From Winogradskyella alexanderae (GTDB lineage Bacteria > Bacteroidota > Bacteroidia > Flavobacteriales > Flavobacteriaceae): 64,000 nucleotides of DNA. Positions 44,818-53,388 of the stretch are shown piece by piece (positions within the stretch are counted from its first letter, which is position 1; each line of letters opens with the position of its first letter). The stretch spans positions 248,001-312,000 of the forward strand of contig NZ_JAIUJR010000001.1 of assembly GCF_020166335.1 (NCBI RefSeq), written 5' to 3'. The position numbers were made by a program, and so were the translations under genes. Under the pieces are notes generated by a model that made no database searches, was not told the DNA's origin, and worked only from the letters and a program-made list of their open reading frames with translations.

Positions 44818-46218
44818 ATGAAAAATCTTAGCAGATTATTATTTGTTTCAGTGCTTTTAGTATGTTTTAGCACATCAAATGCGCAAGATAAAAACAATCC
44901 TTGGGCTCTAAGCTTAGGGACTAATGCAGTTGATGCATATCCAGTAGGTGAAGATTTACCTCAAGGACCTTACTTTGATGAATATTTTAATGTAACTGAC
45001 CACTGGAACATTTTTCCAACAATTTCTAGAATCGCAGTATCTAGATATTTAAGTGATGGTTTTACATTTACTGCAGGTGGTACAATTAATAGTATTGATA
45101 AATTTGGAACAAGAAGAGATCCTGTTACTGGCGAAGAGTCTACTAACTCTGTTAATGATTTAACTTATTACAGTTTAGATGGTGCCGTTTCTTACAGCTT
45201 CCAAGAATTAATCAACTCCAAAAAATTTGAGCCATTCCTTGGTGTTGGTGGTGGTTACACTTGGTTAGATAATGTAGGTGCTGGAACTCTAAATGGTAAT
45301 TTAGGATTACGTTTTTGGATCAATGAAAAATTGGGTGTCGAAGTACAGTCTATGTACAAGCATGCATTTGAAGATTACCTTCCTAAGCATTTCCAACACT
45401 CTGCTGGTATAGTTTTCAAATTTGGTGGTACAGATACCGATGGAGATGGTATATACGACCAAGACGATGCTTGTCCAGAAGAAGCTGGTTTAGAAATATT
45501 TAATGGCTGTCCTGATTCTGATAATGATGGTATCCAAGATTCTAAAGATGACTGTCCAAACACTGCTGGTTTAGCAGAATTCAATGGTTGTCCTGATGGT
45601 GATGGCGATGGCATAATGGACAAAGACGATAAGTGTCCAACTGTTGCTGGTCTTAAAGCGTTAATGGGATGTCCTGATGCTGACGGTGATGGCGTTGCAG
45701 ATGGGGATGACAATTGTCCTAACGAAGCTGGTCCAGCTGCAAACAATGGATGCCCTTGGCCAGATACTGATGGTGACGGTGTATTAGATAAAGATGACAA
45801 GTGTCCTAACGAAGCTGGAGATGTTGCTAACAATGGATGCCCAGTGGTTGACCCACCAGTAGAAGTTGTTAAGTCATTAAACACTTACGCAAGAGATATC
45901 TTATTTGATACAGGTAAGTCATCATTTAAAAAAGGAACTGACGAAGTTCTAGAGGCTATGGTTGTTATATTTAAAGAGTATCCAGATGCTAAATTTTCAA
46001 TAGAAGGTCATACTGACAGCACAGGATCGAAATCAGGAAACCAAGCTTTATCTGAAAGAAGAGCAAATGCAGTAAGAGATTATTTAATTGCAAATGGTAT
46101 TAATGCAGACAGATTGACTGCTACTGGGTATGGTGAAGACAAGCCTATCGCTAGCAATAGCACTAGAGATGGAAGAAAAGAAAATAGACGTGTAGAAGTT
46201 AATTTAGTTAAACAATAG
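44818..46218 (+). CDS. OmpA-family outer-membrane protein with thrombospondin type 3 repeats
   Basis: A 466-residue exported protein. The signal peptide (residues 1-22, ending SNAQ) is followed by a beta-barrel of about 180 residues ([29 protein letters not shown]). Five or six calcium-binding TSP3 repeats come next (about 204-345; [15 protein letters not shown] and similar) and then the OmpA_C peptidoglycan-binding domain ([35 protein letters not shown]). Such OprF/OmpA-like proteins are major structural proteins tying the outer membrane to the wall. It is transcribed alone with a strong terminator. Confidence 0.94.
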   Translation: MKNLSRLLFVSVLLVCFSTSNAQDKNNPWALSLGTNAVDAYPVGEDLPQGPYFDEYFNVTDHWNIFPTISRIAVSRYLSDGFTFTAGGTINSIDKFGTRRDPVTGEESTNSVNDLTYYSLDGAVSYSFQELINSKKFEPFLGVGGGYTWLDNVGAGTLNGNLGLRFWINEKLGVEVQSMYKHAFEDYLPKHFQHSAGIVFKFGGTDTDGDGIYDQDDACPEEAGLEIFNGCPDSDNDGIQDSKDDCPNTAGLAEFNGCPDGDGDGIMDKDDKCPTVAGLKALMGCPDADGDGVADGDDNCPNEAGPAANNGCPWPDTDGDGVLDKDDKCPNEAGDVANNGCPVVDPPVEVVKSLNTYARDILFDTGKSSFKKGTDEVLEAMVVIFKEYPDAKFSIEGHTDSTGSKSGNQALSERRANAVRDYLIANGINADRLTATGYGEDKPIASNSTRDGRKENRRVEVNLVKQ

Positions 46219-46253
46219 TATCTAAATAACAACACTAAAAATAAATTTAAAAA

Positions 46254-46278
46254 CGCTCCGATAATCGGAGCGTTTTTT
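46254..46278 (+). terminator. Strong terminator after the OmpA/TSP3 gene, 11 nt before the AddB-like start
   Basis: CGCTCCG, loop ATAAT and CGGAGCG, extended by an A-run and T-run, end in six T residues. The next ATG is at 46290, so the same terminator-before-start layout seen at 37156 recurs here. Confidence 0.9.
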
Positions 46279-46289
46279 ATTTTTAAAAC

Positions 46290-49052
46290 ATGAAAAGCTT
46301 TATAAAATCTGTTTTACTCCACCTAAAAAATAAAAACCTGAATTTTGAAGAGCTTCTTTTTGTACTTCCAAGTAAACGTGCCGGTTTATTCATTAAACAC
46401 GAATTAGCACCGCTCATTGATAAACCCATATTTTCTCCTAGTATAAAAAGTATAGACGAATTTATTGAAGAGCTGTCTGGGCTAAAGGTTTTGCCAAATA
46501 TAGATCTTACATTTAGGCTATACGACACTTACAAAAAAATTACACCCAAAGAAGAGCTAGAAACTTTTGACTCTTTTTCAAAGTGGTCTCAGACATTGTT
46601 ACAAGATTTCAATGAAATTGATAGATACCTTGTTGAACACAAGCAAATCTTTGACTACTTAACGGCCATAAAAGAACTTAATCATTGGTCAAAAGAAACT
46701 AACCAGACAGAATTAATTAAAAACCATTTACAATTCTGGAACAGGTTAAAGGTCTTCTACTCCGTTTTTACAAAAGATCTATTAGAATTTAAATCAGGCT
46801 ACCAAGGACTCATATACAGAGAGGCATGCGAAAATTTGGAAGCGTACATTGAGAATAATAATGGAAAAATCCATGTTTTTCTGGGGTTTAACGCCTTAAA
46901 CAAAGCCGAATCATTGATTATTCAAGAACTACTTGAAAGCGACCAAGCACACATATATTGGGATATTGATGAAAGTTTTATTACTGATCCTATTCATGAT
47001 GCAGGTTTATTCATTAGGCAACACAAAACCTCTTGGAACTATTTTAAAAACCAGGCATTCAATTGGTTGACAAAAGATTACCAAAAAGAGAAAACTATTG
47101 AAATTGTGGGTGTCCCAAAGCTAATTGGGCAGGCAAAATATATAGGCCAACTCCTTGAGGCTATTGATACAAAACAACCAGACTTTACAAAAGTTGCTGT
47201 TGTCCTTGGAGAAGAAAACCTACTTTTGCCATTATTGAATTCATTACCTAAATCCATTAAAAAACTAAATGTTACTATGGGTTTAGAACTAAAATATACA
47301 CCCTTAGCCTCCGCATTTAATTTACTTTTTAAAATTCATCAAAAAAGTCCATCTTCATTTTATTATAAAGATGTAACAAACATACTCTCGCATCCGTCAT
47401 TTTATCAACTGTTTGATTCGCCTAACGGAAATTTAGCAAACAAACTTCTTCGAGAAATACAAACCAAAAATCTAACATTTCTCACATCAGAAAAATTGAA
47501 TTCTATTTCTGGATCAAAATCAAATACAATTGAATTATTCTTTAATAGCTGGAACAACAATCCCGCACTAGGAATTAAAAACTGCATCGATATTATTTCT
47601 AGAATCAAAAATAAAATTGATGTTAAAAAAACAGAAAAAGCGCTAGAGTTAGAATATCTATATAGTTTTAATAAGCTTTTTAATCAACTACAATTACTTA
47701 ATGAAAAATATAAGTACCTAGACTCTATCGCGTCCCTTTACGCAGTTTACAATGATCTTTTAGCGTCTGAAACACTCGATTTCGAGGGTGAACCTCTAGA
47801 GGGTTTACAAATCATGGGAATGCTAGAGTCAAGAGTCCTAGATTTTGAAACGGTTATTATTAGCTCTGTTAATGAAGGCATTTTACCCTCTGGCAAAACA
47901 AACAATTCATTTATTCCGTTTGATGTCAAACGAGAAAACGGGCTACCCACTTTTAAAGAAAAAGATGCTGTTTACACATACCATTTTTATCGCTTACTCC
48001 AACGTTCAAAAAACATTTATATCCTATATAATACTGATAATGATGCTATTAACGGCGGAGAAAAAAGTAGATTCATTACACAGTTGGAAATAGAAGACAT
48101 CCACAAAATAAGGCACAAAATAGTATCATCCCAGATTCCTGCTTTAATTAAAGATAAAACCGAAATTCTTAAAACAGAAATGGTTTTAGAAGCTATACAA
48201 GAGCTTTCTTGCAAGGGCTTTTCACCTTCCTCTTTAACAAATTACATTAGAAATCCTATTGATTTTTACTATCAAAAAATTCTTGGTGTTGAGGAGTTTG
48301 ATGATGTTGAAGAAAATATTGCCCATAACACATTGGGGTCTGTTATACATAAGACTCTAGAGGATTTTTATAGGCCAATGGAAAAAAAAATCTTAACTGT
48401 TGAATACCTAAATTCACTTAAAGAAAATATAAATCTTTCTGTAAGTGAGCACTTTAAAATGTTCTACAAGGAAGGTGATTTTTCAAAAGGAAAAAATCTC
48501 ATAATTTTTAATATAGCCAAACACTATATTGAAGCTTTTATAAATAATGAAATTGAAACCTTAAAAAAGGGAAATGTTATAAAAATAATTGCAATTGAAG
48601 CCAAAACAAGTTGCGCCATCAAAATTGAAGGAATTGACTTCCCCATAAGACTAAAAGGAACCGTAGATAGAATTGACCAATTCAATGGTACTACAAGAAT
48701 AGTTGATTACAAAACAGGGAAGGTAGAACAAAGTAAGGTTGAAATTATAGACTGGGAAGAGATAACCACTGACTACGATAAGTTCAGTAAATCATTTCAG
48801 GTATTATGTTACAGTTACATGTTGTATCGACAAAAATCTATTAATTTACCTGTAGAAGCGGGAATTATTTCATTTAAAAACCTAAAAAAAGGATTTTTGA
48901 AATTTGGCACCAAAGCAACATTAAGAGCAACAACAAAGAAGCAGTTAATCTCTGAAGAAACCCTTTTAAACTTTGAAGTAGAATTAAAAAAATTAATCGC
49001 TGAAATTTGCAATCCAAACATAAATTTCATTGAAAAAGACATAGACCAATGA
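46290..49052 (+). CDS. AddB-like PD-(D/E)xK nuclease family protein
   Basis: A 920-residue protein. The N-terminal two-thirds resembles the inactive helicase-like part of AddB (LLFVLPSKRAGLFIKHEL, VVLGEENLLLPLLNSL, VIISSVNEGILPSGK). The C-terminal third is a RecB-type nuclease: SPSSLTNYIRNPIDFYYQ, NTLGSVIHKTLEDFY, then RIVDYKTGKVEQSK with the catalytic Asp and Lys. No four-cysteine Fe-S set typical of classical AddB is apparent. It most likely works with the AddA-like helicase encoded 3 kb upstream in the same direction. Confidence 0.87.
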   Translation: MKSFIKSVLLHLKNKNLNFEELLFVLPSKRAGLFIKHELAPLIDKPIFSPSIKSIDEFIEELSGLKVLPNIDLTFRLYDTYKKITPKEELETFDSFSKWSQTLLQDFNEIDRYLVEHKQIFDYLTAIKELNHWSKETNQTELIKNHLQFWNRLKVFYSVFTKDLLEFKSGYQGLIYREACENLEAYIENNNGKIHVFLGFNALNKAESLIIQELLESDQAHIYWDIDESFITDPIHDAGLFIRQHKTSWNYFKNQAFNWLTKDYQKEKTIEIVGVPKLIGQAKYIGQLLEAIDTKQPDFTKVAVVLGEENLLLPLLNSLPKSIKKLNVTMGLELKYTPLASAFNLLFKIHQKSPSSFYYKDVTNILSHPSFYQLFDSPNGNLANKLLREIQTKNLTFLTSEKLNSISGSKSNTIELFFNSWNNNPALGIKNCIDIISRIKNKIDVKKTEKALELEYLYSFNKLFNQLQLLNEKYKYLDSIASLYAVYNDLLASETLDFEGEPLEGLQIMGMLESRVLDFETVIISSVNEGILPSGKTNNSFIPFDVKRENGLPTFKEKDAVYTYHFYRLLQRSKNIYILYNTDNDAINGGEKSRFITQLEIEDIHKIRHKIVSSQIPALIKDKTEILKTEMVLEAIQELSCKGFSPSSLTNYIRNPIDFYYQKILGVEEFDDVEENIAHNTLGSVIHKTLEDFYRPMEKKILTVEYLNSLKENINLSVSEHFKMFYKEGDFSKGKNLIIFNIAKHYIEAFINNEIETLKKGNVIKIIAIEAKTSCAIKIEGIDFPIRLKGTVDRIDQFNGTTRIVDYKTGKVEQSKVEIIDWEEITTDYDKFSKSFQVLCYSYMLYRQKSINLPVEAGIISFKNLKKGFLKFGTKATLRATTKKQLISEETLLNFEVELKKLIAEICNPNINFIEKDIDQ

Positions 49053-49909
49053 TTGTTGATAAAAACATAATTTTAAAAAGAATCGGTGAGAAACCAATAT
49101 TAATAGATGTTTTTAAATCTCAGAATACTCACAAACAGCCAATTATTTTGTTTTGTCACGGCTATAAAGGTTTTAAAGACTGGGGTGCTTGGAATATTAT
49201 GGCCGAAGAATTTGCCAAAGCAGGGTTTTGTTTCATCAAATTCAATTTTTCACATAATGGAGGCACGGTGGAAAATCCTATTGATTTTCCAGATTTAGAC
49301 GCATTTGGAAACAACAATTATTCAAAAGAATTACAAGATTTAAATGATGTTATAGAATGGACTGTAGAGAAGTTTAAAGACAATCCAAATGTTGACATAA
49401 ACAATTTAAATCTGATTGGACACAGTCGAGGAGGAGGTGTCGTCACGATAAAGGCAGAAGAAGATTCAAGGGTTTCTAAGGTAGTTTCATTAGCAGGAGT
49501 TGCAGATTTTGGAAATCGTTTTCCAAAAGGACAGGCCTTAGACCAGTGGAAAAAAGAAGGGTTTTTCTATGTTGTCAATGGAAGAACAAAACAAAAAATG
49601 CCACACTTTTACCAGTACTACGAAGATTTCAAAGAAAATGAGGAGCGCCTCACCATTAGGCGTGCTGCATCTCAGCTCAAAAAACCACATTTAATTATTC
49701 ATGGGGATAATGACACCTCGGTGTCTATAAATGAGGCATATGCTTTACACCAATGGAATCCTAAAAGCCAACTCAATATTGTTGAAGGAGCAGATCACGT
49801 TTTTAACACTAGACACCCATGGAACAATAAGGCACTTTCAACAGAATTGAAAAGCGTTATCAATTTAACTACTACTTTTATAAAACAAAAACCCGCCAAA
49901 GCTAATTAA
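49049..49909 (+). CDS. Alpha/beta hydrolase (peptidase S9-like)
   Basis: A 286-residue cytoplasmic hydrolase. The nucleophile is Ser126 in LIGHSRGGG, the oxyanion region is LFCHGYKGFKDWG, the acid is in IIHGDNDTSV, and the catalytic His is in VEGADHVFNTRH. The substrate is unknown; esterase or peptidase activity is equally plausible. Its ATG overlaps the AddB-like stop by 4 nt (ATGA), so the two are co-translated. The 3' end is part of a terminator shared with the tRNA on the other strand. Confidence 0.87.
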   Translation: MIVDKNIILKRIGEKPILIDVFKSQNTHKQPIILFCHGYKGFKDWGAWNIMAEEFAKAGFCFIKFNFSHNGGTVENPIDFPDLDAFGNNNYSKELQDLNDVIEWTVEKFKDNPNVDINNLNLIGHSRGGGVVTIKAEEDSRVSKVVSLAGVADFGNRFPKGQALDQWKKEGFFYVVNGRTKQKMPHFYQYYEDFKENEERLTIRRAASQLKKPHLIIHGDNDTSVSINEAYALHQWNPKSQLNIVEGADHVFNTRHPWNNKALSTELKSVINLTTTFIKQKPAKAN

Positions 49910-49924
49910 TCTTTGACGAGTTTT
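49888..49924. terminator. Bidirectional terminator between the hydrolase and tRNA-Ala
   Basis: AAAAC..CG..CAAAG pairs with CTTTG..CG..GTTTT (two single mismatches) around a 9-nt loop, with an A-run on the left and a T-run on the right. It overlaps both the hydrolase stop codon and the last base of the tRNA CCA end. Confidence 0.55.
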
Positions 49925-50000
49925 GGTGGAGAAGAGCGGACTCGAACCGCCGACCTCTTGACTGCCAGTCAAGCGCTCTAGCCAGCTGAGCTACATCCCC
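49924..50000 (-). tRNA. tRNA-Ala (anticodon GGC)
   Basis: On the minus strand the sequence folds into a cloverleaf with a 5-bp anticodon stem CTTGA/TCAAG around CTGGCAG, giving anticodon GGC (plus-strand positions 49964-49966). The acceptor stem carries the G3-U70 pair that identifies alanine tRNAs, with discriminator A73 and an encoded CCA. There is one U-U mismatch at 6-67. It lies 6 nt after the Usp gene stop on the same strand, so it may be processed from a joint transcript. Confidence 0.95.
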
Positions 50001-50006
50001 AAAATA

Positions 50007-50804
50007 CTATTTCATGCCACTTAATACTAAAACAGGTATTACGGAACTATGAAAGTCTTTCTTTAAAATGGTATTATTTTCCCAAAGTTTTGAGAAAAAG
50101 CCACGTTTACGCCTAACAACGCATAATAGATCAGGACTATGGTTTTTATAATGCTCTAATACCGCTTGAAAAGTCGTAGGACTTTCCGCATAAACAATGT
50201 TGGTTAATATACTTTTCAGTTCTTCATTCAAAATGAAGTCCTCCTCTTTATGATAAGGTGTTTTAACCAACAATGCGTTTACCACTGCCCTAAACTGATT
50301 TTTAATAGAAATCAATGGTTTTAAAACACCCTCTCTTTTTATAATGGCAGATTTTAGTGCAATTAAAATCTTTACGATTGGTTTGTATTCACAACCTTCG
50401 GGAACAATAAGTATTGGTATTTGGGTTCGCTTAACTATTTTTCCTGAGGTTTTCCCTAAATAAACGCTCTCTTTAATTGAATTTGTTCTAGGTTCAAGTA
50501 TCATCAAATCTACATCAAGAGCATTGCAAACCTTATCTAATGTATCAATTAAATCTCCTTTAAAAATACGTGTATAAACCTCAACGTCTTTAGTGTCAAT
50601 AGCACTTACCAGTTCAGTTAAAAATGCGTTAGATTCACGTTCTAAAATGTGATCAACTTTAATCATTGTTCCTGCTTTGGTGTAAACATTATATATTTGA
50701 ACCACATATAATTTTGCCCCAAATGCCTTGGCAAAATCAACAGCATATTGCAAATGTGATTTTGCGTTAATAGAAGACCCAACAGGTACCAAAATTGTTT
50801 TCAT
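50007..50804 (-). CDS. Universal stress protein family protein
   Basis: A 265-residue cytoplasmic protein. The start is the ATG at 50804 (MKTILVPVGSS); a TTG two codons upstream is ignored. The N-terminal 140 residues form a Usp domain (ILVPVGSS, YAVDFAKAFGAKLYVVQ, DLMILEPRT, then GKTSGKIVKRTQIPILIVP, close to the ATP-binding G-x2-G-x9-G-S type loop). The C-terminal half is a second, degenerate Usp-like domain without that loop. It may sense stress or bind nucleotide. A tRNA-Ala gene follows at once. Confidence 0.87.
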   Translation of the reverse strand: MKTILVPVGSSINAKSHLQYAVDFAKAFGAKLYVVQIYNVYTKAGTMIKVDHILERESNAFLTELVSAIDTKDVEVYTRIFKGDLIDTLDKVCNALDVDLMILEPRTNSIKESVYLGKTSGKIVKRTQIPILIVPEGCEYKPIVKILIALKSAIIKREGVLKPLISIKNQFRAVVNALLVKTPYHKEEDFILNEELKSILTNIVYAESPTTFQAVLEHYKNHSPDLLCVVRRKRGFFSKLWENNTILKKDFHSSVIPVLVLSGMK

Positions 50805-50838
50805 TGACAACTAAATTTAGGCAAAAGTACAATTATTT

Positions 50839-51339
50839 ATGATTCGTAAGGGAACAATCCAGGACATTACTACAATTATGGAAATAACAAACGCTTGTGC
50901 CAAGGATATGATAGCAAAAGGCATCTATCAATGGAATGACTATTACCCAAATAAGAGGGCATTTATAAAGGACGTAGAACGCGATGAACTTTTTGTTCTA
51001 GAAATTAAAAACACACTCGTTGCTACAGTAGTTGTTTCTACATTAATGGACAAGGAATACACGCCAATAAAATGGTTAACTAATAATAAAAACAATATTT
51101 ATATACATAGGTTGGCCGTTCATCCTAATTTTCAAGGAAAAGGTCTTGCTCAAAAATTGATGAATTTTGCAGAGCAATATGCTATAGAAAACAACTATAC
51201 CTCTATTCGATTAGATACATTCTCACAAAACAAAAGAAACCAAAAGTTTTACGAACTTCGTGGCTATAAAAAATTAGGCGATATTTTCTTTCCAAAACAA
51301 AGTAAATATCCTTTTCATTGTTACGAATTAGTCCTTTGA
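50839..51339 (+). CDS. GNAT family N-acetyltransferase
   Basis: A 166-residue acetyltransferase. Motif A of the fold is clear: IHRLAVHPNFQGKGLAQKLM with the acetyl-CoA pyrophosphate loop QGKGLA; the C-terminal NKRNQKFYELRGYKKLG is typical of the family. The acceptor substrate is unknown. It is divergent from the Usp gene by 34 nt, and its TGA stop overlaps the TTG start of the MATE transporter gene (TTGA). Confidence 0.88.
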   Translation: MIRKGTIQDITTIMEITNACAKDMIAKGIYQWNDYYPNKRAFIKDVERDELFVLEIKNTLVATVVVSTLMDKEYTPIKWLTNNKNNIYIHRLAVHPNFQGKGLAQKLMNFAEQYAIENNYTSIRLDTFSQNKRNQKFYELRGYKKLGDIFFPKQSKYPFHCYELVL

Positions 51340-52670
51340 GCGCTAGAATAACACTTAAGCAAATAAATAAATTAGCTATACCGGCATTGATATCTGGTAT
51401 TTCTGAACCTATTTTATCGCTTACAGACGCGGCAATAATTGGTAACATTGATTTAAATGCTACGGAGTCCCTAGCTGCTGTTGGTATAGTTACTACCTTT
51501 TTATCCATGCTAATTTGGGTATTGGGACAAACCCGAAGTGCTATTTCATCAATCGTATCACAATATCTTGGTGCAGACAAGTTAAGTGAAGTAAAAAACT
51601 TACCTGCACAGGCAATTTTTATTATTACATCACTAAGTTTTCTGATTATTCTTGTTACATATCCATTTGCACCACAAATATTTAAACTGTACAACGCGTC
51701 GGATCTTATATTAAACTACAGTGTGGATTATTATCATATCAGAGTGTTTGGTTTTCCATTTACACTATTTACAATAGCTGTTTTTGGAACATTTAGAGGG
51801 CTTCAAAACACATTTCATCCTATGCTAATTGCCATAGCTGGAGCTATTGCTAATATTTTTCTAGATATTATTTTGGTTTATGGGATTGAAGGTTATGTAC
51901 CAGCAATGCATATAAAAGGAGCGGCCTATGCAAGTGTAATGGCACAGATAATTATGGCTGCACTTTCAGTGTACTACATTTTGACAAAAACCGATATCCC
52001 GCTTTTGGTGAAGTTTCCATTTAATCCTGAAATTAAACGGTTTGCATTAATGATTGTTAACCTATTTATTAGAACTATTGCTCTTAATATTGCTCTATAT
52101 TTTGGAACTAGTTTTGCAACAAAATATGGTCCTACATTTATAGCTGCTTATACAATTGCCATTAATCTTTGGTTCTTGGGAGCATTTTTAATTGATGGGT
52201 ATGCAAGTGCTGGCAATATCTTATCAGGCAAATTGTTAGGTGGCAGAGAGTACAAAGATCTTATCGATTTAAGCAATAAACTAATTAGGTATGGAATTAC
52301 TATTGGATTAATTATAGCAGTTATTGGAACTGTACTTTATAATCCTATTGGAAACCTATTCACTGACGAGAAAGAAGTTTTAGATGAGTTTTATAAGGTG
52401 TTTTGGATAGTTCTTGCCATGCAACCGCTGTGTGCATTAGCGTTTATTTTCGACGGTGTTTTTAAAGGACTAGGTAAAATGCAGTACTTAAGAAATGTAT
52501 TGTTATTTTCAACACTATTGGTTTTTATTCCTGTGATTCTGATTGCCGATCATTTAGGATACAAACTATATGGAATATTCACGGCCTTTACACTTTGGAT
52601 TATCGCAAGAGGATTACCTTTAATTATTAAATTCAGAAAAACATTTAAATCCCTAGCTCAAAACACTTAA
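51336..52670 (+). CDS. MATE family efflux transporter
   Basis: A 444-residue, about 12-helix membrane protein with two MatE repeats, expected to export cationic compounds or drugs using a Na+ or H+ gradient. The N-terminal KQINKLAIPALISGISEPIL helix and the later PLCALAFIFDGVFKGLG segment are typical. No in-frame ATG lies near the beginning; the best start is TTG at 51336, which overlaps the upstream TGA as TTGA. A farther upstream TTG (51318) would add six residues within the acetyltransferase gene. Confidence 0.9.
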   Translation: MSARITLKQINKLAIPALISGISEPILSLTDAAIIGNIDLNATESLAAVGIVTTFLSMLIWVLGQTRSAISSIVSQYLGADKLSEVKNLPAQAIFIITSLSFLIILVTYPFAPQIFKLYNASDLILNYSVDYYHIRVFGFPFTLFTIAVFGTFRGLQNTFHPMLIAIAGAIANIFLDIILVYGIEGYVPAMHIKGAAYASVMAQIIMAALSVYYILTKTDIPLLVKFPFNPEIKRFALMIVNLFIRTIALNIALYFGTSFATKYGPTFIAAYTIAINLWFLGAFLIDGYASAGNILSGKLLGGREYKDLIDLSNKLIRYGITIGLIIAVIGTVLYNPIGNLFTDEKEVLDEFYKVFWIVLAMQPLCALAFIFDGVFKGLGKMQYLRNVLLFSTLLVFIPVILIADHLGYKLYGIFTAFTLWIIARGLPLIIKFRKTFKSLAQNT

Positions 52671-52681
52671 ATTTGGACGCA

Positions 52682-52858
52682 ATGAGCATGTTGTTATACA
52701 TAATTCAGGAAGTAGACATAGATCAAAAACTTAAGGATGCGCCAGATAATAATTATAGTATTGGCGTTTTTATTGGGACAATGCTACCCTTTGTTATACT
52801 GGTGGCCATAGCATACTTAGTATATCGTTATAACAAAAAAAGAATTAAAGAAGATTAA
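52682..52858 (+). CDS. Small single-pass membrane protein (58 aa)
   Basis: A 58-residue protein of unknown function. A polar N-terminal part (EVDIDQKLKDAPDNN) precedes one membrane helix (GVFIGTMLPFVILVAIAYLVY) and a basic tail (RYNKKRIKED), giving an N-out, C-in orientation by the positive-inside rule. ATGs at 52682 and 52688 are both possible starts. It lies 11 nt after the MATE gene and is followed without a gap by an even smaller membrane peptide. Confidence 0.7.
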   Translation: MSMLLYIIQEVDIDQKLKDAPDNNYSIGVFIGTMLPFVILVAIAYLVYRYNKKRIKED

Positions 52859-52936
52859 ATGGGAAATTATCTTTTTTTAATATTGGCAATTGCATTAATT
52901 GTTATTTATTTTGTCAACAGAAATAGAAGACAATAA
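52859..52936 (+). CDS. 25-residue membrane microprotein
   Basis: The ATG directly follows the stop of the 58-residue gene, and the TAA overlaps the next ATG (TAATG). The 25 residues are almost entirely one hydrophobic helix (YLFLILAIALIVIYFV) with a strongly basic tail (NRNRRQ). Perfect packing between two coding regions with coupled start and stop codons supports translation. It is too short for routine gene callers, and no function can be proposed. Confidence 0.6.
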   Translation: MGNYLFLILAIALIVIYFVNRNRRQ

Positions 52937-53388
52937 TGAATAGTATACGTATTACAAAGAAATTTTCATTTGAAGCAGGTCATGCATTGTATGGCTATGA
53001 CGGTAAATGTAAAAACTTACATGGTCACAGTTATCATTTATATGTAACAGTAATTGGTATGCCAATTTTAGATAATACCAATGTGAAATTTGGAATGGTT
53101 ATCGATTTTGGTGATCTTAAAAAAATAGTAAAAGAAGATATAGTAGATGTCTTTGACCATACTATGATTTTCAATAAGAATACACCACACCTCAAATTGG
53201 CAAATGAATTAAAAAAACAAGGCCATGATATTATTCTTGTAGATTATCAACCTACTACTGAAATGATGATTATAGATTTTGCAGAAAAAATTAAAAAAAG
53301 ATTGTCAACCACTATAAAACTGCATTCATTAAAACTACAGGAAACGGCAACCAGCTATGCAGAGTGGTATGCCTCGGATAATGAATAA
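52936..53388 (+). CDS. queD: 6-pyruvoyl-tetrahydropterin synthase / QueD family enzyme
   Basis: A 150-residue pterin-type enzyme. Zinc-binding histidines are His16 (FEAGHALYG), His29 and His31 (NLHGHSYH), and the catalytic Cys25 lies in GKCKNLHGH; the C-terminal LQETATSYAEWY holds the conserved Glu. QueD converts 7,8-dihydroneopterin triphosphate to 6-carboxy-tetrahydropterin in queuosine synthesis; a true tetrahydropterin synthase is the alternative. It overlaps lpxH by 8 nt. Confidence 0.88.
   Translation: MNSIRITKKFSFEAGHALYGYDGKCKNLHGHSYHLYVTVIGMPILDNTNVKFGMVIDFGDLKKIVKEDIVDVFDHTMIFNKNTPHLKLANELKKQGHDIILVDYQPTTEMMIIDFAEKIKKRLSTTIKLHSLKLQETATSYAEWYASDNE

Noticed and set aside
45375-45884. 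A 169-codon minus-strand frame opposite the OmpA/TSP3 gene
   Set aside because: It is the antisense of the TSP3 repeats; its Ser/Pro-rich composition reflects the repeated Asp/Gly codons on the plus strand.
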